From: Bacteroidota bacterium
Lineage (GTDB): Bacteria; Bacteroidota; Bacteroidia; Flavobacteriales_D; Crocinitomicaceae
Direction of reading: 5' to 3'
DNA: 33,533 nucleotides
NCBI GenBank assembly: GCA_016866375.1
Contig: VGMK01000002.1
Span: forward strand, 1-33,533
The notes below the pieces were generated by a model. The model did no database searches, had not been told where the DNA came from, and saw only the letters and a program-made list of their open reading frames with translations. This document shows positions 25,141 through 33,533 of the stretch, piece by piece. Position 1 is the first letter of the stretch. Each line of letters opens with the position of its first letter. Position numbers and translations under genes: made by a program.

Positions 25141-27095
25141 CACTGAAAATAGGACTTTTTGGAAATCCAAATACAGGAAAAAGTTCTTTGTTCAATATGC
25201 TGACAGGGTTAAATCAACACGTGGGAAATTTTCCTGGTGTAACCGTTGAAAAAAAATACGGGGTAATCAAGCGTTCAGAGAAAACCTTCACTATCATCGA
25301 TTTCCCCGGGATTTATTCACTATATCCAACAAGTCAGGACGAACAGGTGGTGTACGATGTCTTAAAAGTACCGAATCACCTTGATTTTCCAGACATGGCA
25401 TGCGTTGTTCTGGATAGTTCTAATCTTTCTCGAAATTTATTGCTGTTAACTCAACTTTATGACTTAAAAATTCCAATTGTAGCTATTTTAAACATGTGGG
25501 ATTTAGTAGAGAAAAGAGGATTGACAATTGACCTCTCCAATTTAGAAAAAACTTTTCCGGGCGTGACATTCGTCCAGACTAATGCGCGAGTGGGTTTAGG
25601 TAAGGAAAGAATTTTAGAGGCTTTGGAAAAGACTGTAGAAACATCAAATTATTCTCCTGTAATTGATTCGTTTGAGTTAGCCAAAATTGAAGATAAAAAA
25701 AGTCAAGAAAATGATATTAAATCGCGATATGGCTGGATAAACGAGAAACTTCCTCATATTTTAAAAACCAAGCCTGGTGTTGAAGAGAGAACTAAGAAAA
25801 TAGACAAAATCTTAACACATCCTGTAATCGGCTATTTGATTTTTCTTTCGATTCTTTTCACTGTTTTTCAGTTTATTTTCAGTTTTGCTGTCATACCCAT
25901 GGATTTTATTGATTTAAAATTTAGTCAATTGGCAGAATGGGTTGGAACGACCATGCAATCAGGATTGTTAAATGACTTAGTTTCGCAAGGAATTATTCCT
26001 GGAATAGGAGGGGTTGTGGTTTTTATACCTCAAATCGCTCTTTTATTTTTCTTTTTGTCCATTTTAGAGGAAACGGGTTATTTAGCGCGAGTGGTATTTT
26101 TAATGGACAGATTGATGAGGCCATTTGGATTAAATGGTAAAAGTGTGGTTCCCCTGATGTCTAGTGTGGCGTGTGCCATTCCTGGGGTTATGGCTACTCG
26201 AACAATTGCAGATTGGAAGGAGCGTTTGATTACAATTTTGGTTGCTCCTCTGATGAGTTGCAGTGCGCGACTTCCTGTATTTACACTCTTAATTTCGTTG
26301 ACCATACCGAACGAAGATATTGCGGGAATATTTAATTTACAAGGAATTGTGCTCATGGGCCTCTATTTACTTGGAATTGTATCGGCCTTACTCGTCGCTA
26401 TCGTACTGAATAAACTTATAAAAATTAAATCTTCAGGATATTTACTTTTAGAACTTCCAAGTTATAAATCTCCCCGTTGGAAAAATGTGATTATTAACGT
26501 TTGGGAAAAGGTAAAAATATTTTCACTAGATGCCGGAAAAGTTATTCTGTCAATTTCAATTATTCTCTGGGCGCTGGCGACATTTGGTCCCGGCGACACA
26601 ATGGAAAATGAAGCAAAAAAACGAGAAGAATTGTTAGCATCTTCTGCACTTTCCGAAGATGAAAAAGAGCAACAAATTGCAAGCGTAAAATTGGAACACT
26701 CCTATATTGGAATGATGGGAAAAGCTCTTGAACCCGTGATAGCCCCTTTGGGTTATGATTGGAAAATCGGAATTTCTTTAATCACCTCTTTTGCTGCACG
26801 CGAGGTTTTTGTCGGATCCTTGGCGACTATTTATGCTGTACATGACGAAAGCGAGGAAAACGACCGATTAATCGACCGATTAAAAAAAGAACAAAAACCT
26901 GATGGCACCCCAGTTTACACATTAGCCACAGGGATGAGTTTAATGGTATTTTATGTTTTTGCTATGCAATGTATGGCGACACTTGCGGTAGTTAAAAGAG
27001 AGACGAACTCATGGAAATGGCCGATTATTCAAATTGTATTTATGGGGATTTTAGCTTACACGGCCTCTTTTTTGACGTTTAATTGTCTGTCATAA
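25137..27095 (+). CDS. feoB: Ferrous iron transporter FeoB
   Basis: FeoB is the inner-membrane Fe(II) transporter with an N-terminal G-protein domain. At 652 residues it is slightly shorter than E. coli FeoB (773). The G1 loop GNPNTGKSS is at about 8-16 and the G3 motif DFPGIYSLYP at about 59-68. The G4 motif is NMWD, typical of FeoB. The membrane part has the two Gate regions: IPQIALLFFFLSILEETGYLARV, with SVACAIPGVMATRTI and APLMSCSARLPVF, and later GKALEPVIAPLGYDWKIGISLITSFAAREVF. The cytoplasmic loop between them (about 480-520) is charged. Its ATG overlaps the feoA stop. Confidence 0.97.
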   Translation: MTLKIGLFGNPNTGKSSLFNMLTGLNQHVGNFPGVTVEKKYGVIKRSEKTFTIIDFPGIYSLYPTSQDEQVVYDVLKVPNHLDFPDMACVVLDSSNLSRNLLLLTQLYDLKIPIVAILNMWDLVEKRGLTIDLSNLEKTFPGVTFVQTNARVGLGKERILEALEKTVETSNYSPVIDSFELAKIEDKKSQENDIKSRYGWINEKLPHILKTKPGVEERTKKIDKILTHPVIGYLIFLSILFTVFQFIFSFAVIPMDFIDLKFSQLAEWVGTTMQSGLLNDLVSQGIIPGIGGVVVFIPQIALLFFFLSILEETGYLARVVFLMDRLMRPFGLNGKSVVPLMSSVACAIPGVMATRTIADWKERLITILVAPLMSCSARLPVFTLLISLTIPNEDIAGIFNLQGIVLMGLYLLGIVSALLVAIVLNKLIKIKSSGYLLLELPSYKSPRWKNVIINVWEKVKIFSLDAGKVILSISIILWALATFGPGDTMENEAKKREELLASSALSEDEKEQQIASVKLEHSYIGMMGKALEPVIAPLGYDWKIGISLITSFAAREVFVGSLATIYAVHDESEENDRLIDRLKKEQKPDGTPVYTLATGMSLMVFYVFAMQCMATLAVVKRETNSWKWPIIQIVFMGILAYTASFLTFNCLS

Positions 27096-27131
27096 ATCTA
27101 AATTAAGTGTGTTTTATCCTGTTTAGATTTA
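27093..27131. repeat. AT-rich inverted repeat after feoB
   Basis: TAAATCTAAA (27093-27102) and TTTAGATTTA (27122-27131) form a perfect 10-bp inverted repeat with a 19-base loop, beginning at the feoB stop codon. The stem has only one G-C pair per arm and no clean T-run, so as a terminator it would be weak. A protein-binding operator for dnaE is an alternative. Confidence 0.4.
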
Positions 27132-27139
27132 AAAATTAT

Positions 27140-27147
27140 TACCTTTA
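27140..27147 (+). promoter_or_regulatory. Possible -7 box for dnaE
   Basis: TACCTTTA differs from TAnnTTTG only in the last base and lies 21 bases before the dnaE ATG. No -33 TTG is evident. This is a weak prediction. Confidence 0.3.
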
Positions 27148-27168
27148 TAATTCCGACAATATCCTCTC

Positions 27169-30100
27169 ATGTATTTAGTTTTTGACACTGAAACAACGGG
27201 TTTGCCCAAGAATTTCAACGCTCCAATAAGCGATACTGAAAATTGGCCAAGAGTCGTTCAAATAGCCTGGCAACTCCATGACGAATGGGGAAATTTGTTA
27301 GAACAAAAGGATTTCATTATACGTCCTGTCGGTTTTAATATTCCATTCAAATCAGAGAGTATACATGGTATTTCAACGGAATTAGCAAGTATGGTGGGTG
27401 AGGAATTAGAGGATGTACTGTATTTCTTTCAGAAGAGTTTACAAAAAGCCAAGTTTATTGTGGGACATAATGTGAACTTTGATATTAATGTTGTGAGTGC
27501 CGAGTTTCACCGGACTGGACAGGAAGTTTCTATCGATAAACCGATATTGGACACGTGTACGGAACACACAGCCCTCTTACTCCAGCTGCCTGGCGGTAAA
27601 GGCGGTAAATATAAACTGCCAACCTTAACGGAGTTGAGTGAATATTTATTCGACGAAACTTTTGAGGAGGCGCATAATGCCTCTGCGGATGTTGAATCTA
27701 CAGCTCGCTGTTTTCTCGAATTAATTCGAAGGGAGTATTTCTCTTTGGAATCCATTATGCAGCACGCGGGTTTTTTTGAGGAATATAAATTAAAAAATCC
27801 TGACAAAATTTCTCTCGTTGGATTAACTCATGTTAACCTTAAAAAAGAAAGTGCCAAATTAAGACCCGGTATAAAAAAACAAGCGAATAATGGAGATTCA
27901 AGCAACCTAGACATTTCCTCTCTTACAAAACTACCGTTTGGGCATTTACATAATCATACGCAGTATTCAATCTTACAATCTACCACCGAGGTCAATGCAC
28001 TCGTGCATAGAGCTATTGAATACGAAATGGATGCGGTTGCTATCACGGATACAGGTAATATGATGGCAGCCTTTCATTTTGAGAAAGCTGTTTCCTCGTA
28101 CAACCAAAAAGTTATTGCTGAGCGAAATGAGTCGGAAGCCAAGGGAATTCCGTTCACAAAAAAAGAACTTTTACCAATCATTGGATGTGAATTTAACTTA
28201 TGCAAAAATCGATCAGATAAGACTCAAAAAGACAATGGATATCAAATCGTACTTCTTGCCAAGAATAAGGCAGGATACGAAAATCTGATGAAGTTAGCTT
28301 CTATTGCTTACACCGAGGGTATGTATTACGTACCGAGAATAGATAGGGAAATTTTATCTGCGCATGCGAATGATTTAATTGCACTTTCGGGGCATTTACT
28401 CGGCGAATTACCACATTTGATTTTAAATGTGGGTGAGCGCCAAGCCGAAGAAGCCCTTTTATGGTGGAAATCACTATTTGGAGATGATTTTTACCTTGAA
28501 TTAAATCGCCATCATTTAGAAGATGAAGAAAGGGTGAATGCTACATTGGTTGATTTTTCAAGAAAGCATAAGGTAAAAACTGTTGCGACAAATAATACTT
28601 ATTACCTGTCAAAAGAAGATGCTGTAGCTCACGATGTGCTCTTGTGTGTAAAAGATAATGAACTGGTTCAAACTCCAAAAGGAAAAGGCAGAGGCTATCG
28701 TTTCGGCTTAGAAAACGATCATTATTATTTCAAGACAAAATCGGAAATGATTGAATTATTTGCAGATATTCCCGAAGCCATTGAGAGTATTGGGGAAATT
28801 GTTCATAAGTGTCAACCCTATGGTCTTTCAAGAGATGTATTACTGCCTGCTTTTGAAATCCCAAAAGAATTTCAAGATAGCTTGGATCTCACAGATGGGG
28901 GAAAGCGAGGCGAAAATAATTATTTGCGTTATTTGACAATGGAAGGATCTAAAAAGAGATATACAGAAATAACGAAAGAAATTGAGGTTCGTATTGAATT
29001 TGAACTGGAAACAATTCAGCGAACAGGTTATCCTGGATATTTCCTTATCGTGCAAGATTTTTGTCAAGCAGCTCGCGATATGGGTGTTTCTGTCGGCCCA
29101 GGAAGAGGTTCAGCGGCAGGATCGGTGGTTGCATATTGCACAGGAATAACGAATGTAGATCCGATAAAGTATGATTTACTTTTTGAGCGTTTTCTTAACC
29201 CTGATCGTGTTTCCATGCCAGATATTGATATTGATTTTGATGACGAAGGAAGAGGCAAAGTAATTAATTATGTAATCAACAAGTACGGTGCAAATCAAGT
29301 GGCTCAAATCATAACCTATGGAACTATGGCTGCGAAATCGGCTATTCGTGATACTGCAAGGGTTATGAATTTACCACTTCCTGAGGCAGATCGCCTTGCA
29401 AAAATGATTTTTGATTTATCCTTGAAAGACACAATTAATCTTGACGAAGCAATCCTAGTGGATAAGTTGAGAAATCAAGAGGCAATCGCCGCGGCGAAAG
29501 AATTAAGAAAAATAGCCCAATCTAGAGGCTTAGAAGGTGAGGTATTGCGCAAGGCAATGGAAATTGAGGGGTCAGTTAGGAATACGGGAATTCATGCATG
29601 TGGTGTGATCATAACCCCCGACGACTTGACTAAATTTGTGCCTGTGGCTCTTGCAAAAGACTCTGATTTAGTCTGTACTCAATATGACAACTCCGTTGCG
29701 GAATCTGCTGGGCTACTCAAAATGGACTTTCTTGGTCTGAAGACGCTGACATTGATAAAAGATGCAGTACAATTTATCAAAGAGGTTCATCAGATTGAGC
29801 TCGATCCGGATTCATTTCCTATTGATGATGAAAAGACTTACACGTTATTTCAGCGTGGTGAAACGGTTGGAATATTCCAATACGAGTCGACAGGAATGCA
29901 AAAATATTTGAAGGAATTAAGACCCACAGAATTTGCAGATCTCATTGCCATGAACGCGCTTTATCGTCCCGGGCCAATGGAGTATATTCCATCCTTTTGT
30001 CGGAGAAAACACGGTGAGGAAGAAATTATTTACGACTTGCCTGAATGTGAGGAAAATCTAAAGGAGACGTATGGGATAACTGTATACCAAGAACAGGTCA

Positions 30101-31524
30101 TGTTACTGTCCCAAAAATTGGCGGATTTCACCAAGGGTGAAGCAGATACCTTGCGTAAAGCGATGGGTAAGAAAGACAGAAAAGTACTGGATAAAATGAA
30201 ACCAACATTTATCGAGCGTGCATCTGAAAAAGGCTTTCAACCCGAAATATTGAAGAAAATATGGAAAGATTGGGAAGCTTTTGCGTCCTATGCGTTTAAT
30301 AAATCTCACTCCACCTGCTACGCCTGGGTTGCTTACCAAACAGCCTATTTGAAGGCGAATTATCCGGCGGAATACATGGCGTCGGTTTTGAGTAATAATA
30401 TGAACGATATTAAGCAGGTCTCATTTTTCATGGAGGAATGTAGAAGAATGGGAATTGATGTCTTTGGGCCAGACATTAATGAGTCTAATTATGCATTTAC
30501 GGTAACACAAGCGGGAGCGATTCGATTCGGCCTTGGTGCCATAAAAGGAATAGGAGAGGGTCCGGTGGATATGATCATCAAGGAACGAAACTTAAACGGT
30601 CATTACTCCTCTATTTTTGATTTAACCAAACGATTACCCTCAAGCGCATGCAATAGGCGTGTATTGGAAAATTTAGTATATTCAGGAGGATTGGATTCAT
30701 TTAATAATATGCACAGGGCTCAATATTTTGTCCAAGATTCGAACGGTAAATTATTTTTGGAAACAGCGATTCGTTTTGGCAGTAGCCATCAAGGAAACAG
30801 CAATGCTGCTCAACAAACAATTTTTGAATTGTCCGATGAGGTAAGTGCTATTGAACCAACAATTCCGAAGTGTGACGAATGGCCAAGTATTTATAAACTC
30901 AATAAGGAAAAGGAGGTTGTTGGGATATTTATTTCTGGACATCCGTTAGACGATTTTAAAATAGAAATTTCTTCTTTTTGCAACGGAACGATTGGTATGT
31001 TGCAAAACATGAAACAGCATGTGAACAAAGAAATTATGTTAGCAGCCATCGTAACGGATGGTGAGCATCGTATGACAAAAAATGGAGATGCCTTTGGTAC
31101 CATTTTAATTGAAGATTATAATGATTCCTTCAAAATATTTTTATTCAAGGAAAATTACCTGAAATTTAAACACTTCATGGAGCCCGGAACCTTTGTAATT
31201 ATTAGAGGAAGAATTGAAGTACCGAAATATAGAACGGAACTAGAGTTTGTGATAAGCTCCATCGAGTTGCTGAACGAATTCCGAGAAAAGAAGACCAAGC
31301 AAATCTCCATAAAACTTTCAAATCGAGAGGTTGATCAGTTGATGCTCGATAAACTCAACAATTTATTTACACAGAATACTGGAAATTGCCAAGTGCATTT
31401 TACCATTTATGATGTTAACGAAGGAATAGAAATAAATATGCCGTCGCGGTCTGTACGTGTGAAGCCGTCTAAAGAATTGTTCCAGGAACTTGCCGCCCTT
31501 GATTTAAAATTCCGACTAAACTAA
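27169..31524 (+). CDS. dnaE: DNA polymerase III alpha subunit DnaE with fused N-terminal DEDDh exonuclease
   Basis: This is the replicative polymerase of 1451 residues. Residues about 1-190 are a proofreading exonuclease with Asp6 and Glu8 (FDTET), Asp105 (NVNFD), and His169 and Asp174 (HNASAD), a complete DEDDh set. A PHP domain starts near 255 (HLHNH, His259, 261 and 263), but Thr295 stands where the second motif usually has His. The polymerase core has GPGRGSAAGSVVAYC and MPDIDIDFDDEGR, with the metal-binding aspartates near 687 and 689. Finger and thumb motifs such as NALYRPGPMEY and GITVYQEQVM follow. An OB-fold region is at about 1290-1350. Exonuclease fusions of this kind are known in several Bacteroidota, replacing a separate DnaQ. 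Confidence 0.96.
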   Translation: MYLVFDTETTGLPKNFNAPISDTENWPRVVQIAWQLHDEWGNLLEQKDFIIRPVGFNIPFKSESIHGISTELASMVGEELEDVLYFFQKSLQKAKFIVGHNVNFDINVVSAEFHRTGQEVSIDKPILDTCTEHTALLLQLPGGKGGKYKLPTLTELSEYLFDETFEEAHNASADVESTARCFLELIRREYFSLESIMQHAGFFEEYKLKNPDKISLVGLTHVNLKKESAKLRPGIKKQANNGDSSNLDISSLTKLPFGHLHNHTQYSILQSTTEVNALVHRAIEYEMDAVAITDTGNMMAAFHFEKAVSSYNQKVIAERNESEAKGIPFTKKELLPIIGCEFNLCKNRSDKTQKDNGYQIVLLAKNKAGYENLMKLASIAYTEGMYYVPRIDREILSAHANDLIALSGHLLGELPHLILNVGERQAEEALLWWKSLFGDDFYLELNRHHLEDEERVNATLVDFSRKHKVKTVATNNTYYLSKEDAVAHDVLLCVKDNELVQTPKGKGRGYRFGLENDHYYFKTKSEMIELFADIPEAIESIGEIVHKCQPYGLSRDVLLPAFEIPKEFQDSLDLTDGGKRGENNYLRYLTMEGSKKRYTEITKEIEVRIEFELETIQRTGYPGYFLIVQDFCQAARDMGVSVGPGRGSAAGSVVAYCTGITNVDPIKYDLLFERFLNPDRVSMPDIDIDFDDEGRGKVINYVINKYGANQVAQIITYGTMAAKSAIRDTARVMNLPLPEADRLAKMIFDLSLKDTINLDEAILVDKLRNQEAIAAAKELRKIAQSRGLEGEVLRKAMEIEGSVRNTGIHACGVIITPDDLTKFVPVALAKDSDLVCTQYDNSVAESAGLLKMDFLGLKTLTLIKDAVQFIKEVHQIELDPDSFPIDDEKTYTLFQRGETVGIFQYESTGMQKYLKELRPTEFADLIAMNALYRPGPMEYIPSFCRRKHGEEEIIYDLPECEENLKETYGITVYQEQVMLLSQKLADFTKGEADTLRKAMGKKDRKVLDKMKPTFIERASEKGFQPEILKKIWKDWEAFASYAFNKSHSTCYAWVAYQTAYLKANYPAEYMASVLSNNMNDIKQVSFFMEECRRMGIDVFGPDINESNYAFTVTQAGAIRFGLGAIKGIGEGPVDMIIKERNLNGHYSSIFDLTKRLPSSACNRRVLENLVYSGGLDSFNNMHRAQYFVQDSNGKLFLETAIRFGSSHQGNSNAAQQTIFELSDEVSAIEPTIPKCDEWPSIYKLNKEKEVVGIFISGHPLDDFKIEISSFCNGTIGMLQNMKQHVNKEIMLAAIVTDGEHRMTKNGDAFGTILIEDYNDSFKIFLFKENYLKFKHFMEPGTFVIIRGRIEVPKYRTELEFVISSIELLNEFREKKTKQISIKLSNREVDQLMLDKLNNLFTQNTGNCQVHFTIYDVNEGIEINMPSRSVRVKPSKELFQELAALDLKFRLN

Positions 31525-31548
31525 AAAAAAGACTGCCCGGAGCAGTCT
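31523..31548 (-). terminator. Rho-independent terminator of the zinc-ribbon gene operon
   Basis: AGACTGC (31530-31536) and GCAGTCT (31542-31548) form a 7-bp stem with loop CCGGA. On the minus strand the hairpin is followed by a run of T (the A-run at 31523-31530). It lies 21 bases after the minus-strand stop and overlaps the dnaE stop. For the plus strand the T-run is poor, so it chiefly serves the minus operon. Confidence 0.85.
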
Positions 31549-31569
31549 CTAATACCTTTTATGGCTTTT

Positions 31570-32364
31570 CTATTTAGATGCAGCTTTTTTTCTGCTCGAT
31601 TTGACCTCTTTGCCTTCCTCAATACCGTCAAATGGGACTAAAATTCTGCCACAGTGCTCACACACAATAATTTTCTTTTTAGTAACTATATCGAGTTGTC
31701 GTTGAGGGGGTATTTTATTGAAGCAGCCGCCGCACGAACCGCGCATAACCTGTACGACTGCAAGACCATTTTTAGCATTATTTCTCAAGCGTTCGTATGC
31801 ATTGATGAGCCTTCCTTCAATATTTTTTTTGGCAGCATCAGATTCTCTTTGGAATTGTTCCTCTTCTTTTTGAGTTTCTCTAATGATGGCATCAAGCTCT
31901 GCTTTTTTATGGTCTAAATCTGCCTGTTTTGAGGTTAATTTTTCCGTTGCCTCGTTTAAAACTTCTTGCTTATTTTCAATTTTAAATTTTGCCTCTTTAC
32001 TCTTCTTTTCATGCAATTTAATCTCCAATTCTTGAAATTCCACTTCCTTCGAAAGGGACTCAAATTCACGATTGTTTCGCACGTTATTTTGTTGCTCTTT
32101 GTATTTTGCAATGGCCGTTTCAGAATCCTTGGTGGCCATTTTTCTGTCGTTAATCTCTGTTTCTAATTCATTAATTTCATCATTGATTTTTCCTATGCGA
32201 GTGGTTAATCCGCTCACCTCGTCTTCTAAATCTTGAACCTCAAGAGGTAATTCTCCTCTAATAGTTCGAATTCTGTCAATTTCAGAATCAATTTTTTGAA
32301 GATTAAAAAGGGCGTCTAATTTTTCCGCTACAGTGGCTTCTTTCTTTGTTGCAGTTGCTGCCAT
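31570..32364 (-). CDS. C4-type zinc-ribbon coiled-coil protein (DUF164 family)
   Basis: The 264-residue cytoplasmic protein has two parts. Residues about 12-195 form a long coiled coil rich in Glu, Lys and Leu heptads (LFNLQKIDSEIDRIRTIRGELP at its start). The C-terminal zinc ribbon has CGGC at about 211-214 and CEHCGR near 234-239, four Cys in the expected spacing. A basic Lys/Arg tail ends it. The family is widespread and often annotated as a nucleic-acid-binding protein; a distinct function is not established. The ATG lies 3 bases after the Nif3-family gene, so the two form one operon, a pairing I recall in other Bacteroidota. Confidence 0.93.
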   Translation of the reverse strand: MAATATKKEATVAEKLDALFNLQKIDSEIDRIRTIRGELPLEVQDLEDEVSGLTTRIGKINDEINELETEINDRKMATKDSETAIAKYKEQQNNVRNNREFESLSKEVEFQELEIKLHEKKSKEAKFKIENKQEVLNEATEKLTSKQADLDHKKAELDAIIRETQKEEEQFQRESDAAKKNIEGRLINAYERLRNNAKNGLAVVQVMRGSCGGCFNKIPPQRQLDIVTKKKIIVCEHCGRILVPFDGIEEGKEVKSSRKKAASK

Positions 32365-32367
32365 TGG

Positions 32368-33462
32368 CTATAAATAATTTAATGGATTCGTATTAATTTG
32401 CGTTAGATGGATGGCAAAGGTACTAAATTTTTCTTTTAGTTTTTCAGCAATTAATTCTCCTGTAAATTGTTCGCTTTCATAATGACCTATATCAGCAATT
32501 ATTATCTGATTCTCGGCCTCAAAAAAATCATGGTATTTAAAGTCCGCACTGATAAAAATATCTGCACTTGCCTGTATTGCTTTAGAAAGAAGAAAACTTC
32601 CAGATCCGCCACAAATAGCTACTTTTTTAATCGTGGAAGTATGTGGTTTAGTATATTTTATAACCCCACAATTGAATGTCTTTTTTAAGTGTTGTAAAAA
32701 TGCACTCACCGTAATTTCTGAGTCAAGTTCACCTATCATGCCGGAGCCAATTTCTTGATTGAAATTTTGTATTTTAAGCCATTCGTGAGCAACTTCTTCG
32801 TAGGGGTGTGCAGTAAAAAGTGCTTTTGAAACCAATGATTTCACAGTTGTGGGTATGAGGTATTCTACTCTGTATTCGTTTACCTCTTCGCGTACAAATA
32901 CCTCTCCAATGGAAGGATTTGCATCTTGGTTAGGCATAAAAGTTCCAAGACCCTTACTTCTAAAATGACATGCTGAATAATTCCCAATTCTGCCACCGCC
33001 ATTTTCAAAAATGGCATTATCGACTTTTTCTAGTGCATTTTCGGGCATATATACCACTAGTTTTTCGAGTTGATCAGATTTTGGTGCTAGAATTTTCGTT
33101 TTCTTGAGGTTTAATTTTTGGGCAATTTTTGCATTTACACCTTGAAAATGATTGTCTAGATTGGTATGAATAGCATATAAAGCAATATGTTGACGAATGC
33201 ACTGAATAAGAACCCGATTTACTAAGTTTTGTTGTGCTAAATTTTTTATTCCTCTGAAAATTACAGGATGATGCGAAACTATCACATTGCAATTTTTCTG
33301 AAGCGCCTCCGTCACTATTTCTTCTGTAACGTCTAAAGAAATCAAAACATTACTAATATCCATGTCTTTCTCGCCGACAAGTAAACCTGAATTATCATAC
33401 TCCTCCTGAAGAGAAAGCGAAAAGGAGGATTCCAAAAAATCACATAAATCAGCGACTTTCAT
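32368..33462 (-). CDS. Nif3-like dinuclear metal centre protein (GTP cyclohydrolase I type 2 family)
   Basis: This hexameric metal-binding protein has 364 residues, the longer form of the family. Metal motifs are conserved: VSHHPVIFRG at about 62-71, IHTNLDNH near 98-105 and the C-terminal DIGHYESEQF. The first part begins with EEYDNSGLLVG. Between the two Nif3 halves, about residues 130-235 form the inserted CutA-like domain (KLVVYMPENALEKVDNAIFENGGGRIGNYSACHF). Despite the annotation as GTP cyclohydrolase type 2, the real reaction is uncertain. It ends 3 bases before the zinc-ribbon gene. A frame ending one base before its ATG suggests an upstream co-transcribed gene. Confidence 0.94.
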   Translation of the reverse strand: MKVADLCDFLESSFSLSLQEEYDNSGLLVGEKDMDISNVLISLDVTEEIVTEALQKNCNVIVSHHPVIFRGIKNLAQQNLVNRVLIQCIRQHIALYAIHTNLDNHFQGVNAKIAQKLNLKKTKILAPKSDQLEKLVVYMPENALEKVDNAIFENGGGRIGNYSACHFRSKGLGTFMPNQDANPSIGEVFVREEVNEYRVEYLIPTTVKSLVSKALFTAHPYEEVAHEWLKIQNFNQEIGSGMIGELDSEITVSAFLQHLKKTFNCGVIKYTKPHTSTIKKVAICGGSGSFLLSKAIQASADIFISADFKYHDFFEAENQIIIADIGHYESEQFTGELIAEKLKEKFSTFAIHLTQINTNPLNYL

Positions 33463-33463
33463 A

Positions 33464-33533
33464 TTAAAGTTTTTTAGTTAATGACATGCTGTAACCTAGT
33501 CCATATGGCTTATGAATGTAATCGCCAGATTTA
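33464..33533 (-). CDS. C-terminal end of an unidentified upstream gene (partial, right edge)
   Basis: The minus-strand frame is open from the window edge to a TAA at 33464-33466. It gives 23 residues, ending in PYGLGYSMSLTKKL. The stop lies one base before the Nif3 ATG, spacing that fits the operon style seen throughout this window. Too little is present for a family call. The alternating GLGYSMSL could be the last strand of an outer-membrane barrel, but this is only a guess. Confidence 0.5.
   Translation of the reverse strand, partial: KSGDYIHKPYGLGYSMSLTKKL

Overview
The window looks like a chromosomal housekeeping segment of a low-GC member of the Bacteroidota, most probably Flavobacteriales. 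The reasons are family-level features: an MraY with a hydrophilic periplasmic insertion, a long FtsZ ending in a Flavobacteriales-type tail (NNFLHDNVD), a DnaE with an N-terminal proofreading exonuclease, TAnnTTTG-type promoter boxes and no obvious Shine-Dalgarno sequences. I see no mobile elements, tRNA, rRNA or CRISPR, and no gene-free stretch over 300 bases.

Region 1 (1-11644, + strand) is a dcw (division and cell wall) operon: murE (3' part), mraY, murD, a 142-codon unassigned gene, ftsW, murG, murC, ftsQ, ftsA, ftsZ and a YqeY-family gene. Most junctions overlap by 1-4 bases and ftsQ/ftsA overlap by 38. The operon makes lipid II with a meso-diaminopimelate peptide (DNPR motif in MurE) and builds the Z-ring. 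It ends in a strong hairpin terminator whose T-run leads directly into the promoter box of the next operon.

Region 2 (11705-13551, +) is a three-gene methionine-salvage operon, mtnB-mtnD-mtnC.

Region 3 (13580-17140, -) holds two secreted DUF1573 proteins with their own promoter box. Upstream of them is a tightly overlapping four-gene operon: rhomboid protease, class IV aminotransferase, a 48-codon Cys-motif membrane protein and a CorA-type transporter.

Region 4 (17169-21335, +) encodes an L,D-transpeptidase lipoprotein, ribulose-phosphate epimerase, a secreted protein of unknown function and a CvfB-like S1 RNA-binding protein. It meets a convergent membrane-anchored transglycosylase-like gene (21327-22505, -), with 9 bases of 3' overlap.

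Region 5 (22583-31524, +) carries gpsA, aspartate kinase, feoA-feoB and dnaE. Aspartate kinase opens the route to the diaminopimelate used by MurE. Region 6 (31570 to the right edge, -) carries a zinc-ribbon coiled-coil protein, a Nif3-family protein and the 3' end of an unidentified gene.

Two observations stand out. The unassigned gene between murD and ftsW resembles an isolated, degenerate Mur-ligase C-terminal domain. At four loci (mtnB, rpe, gpsA, feoA) a TAnnTTTG/A box lies exactly four bases before the start codon, which would place transcription start on the first base of the start codon and predicts leaderless mRNAs. These boxes also settle the gpsA and feoA starts.
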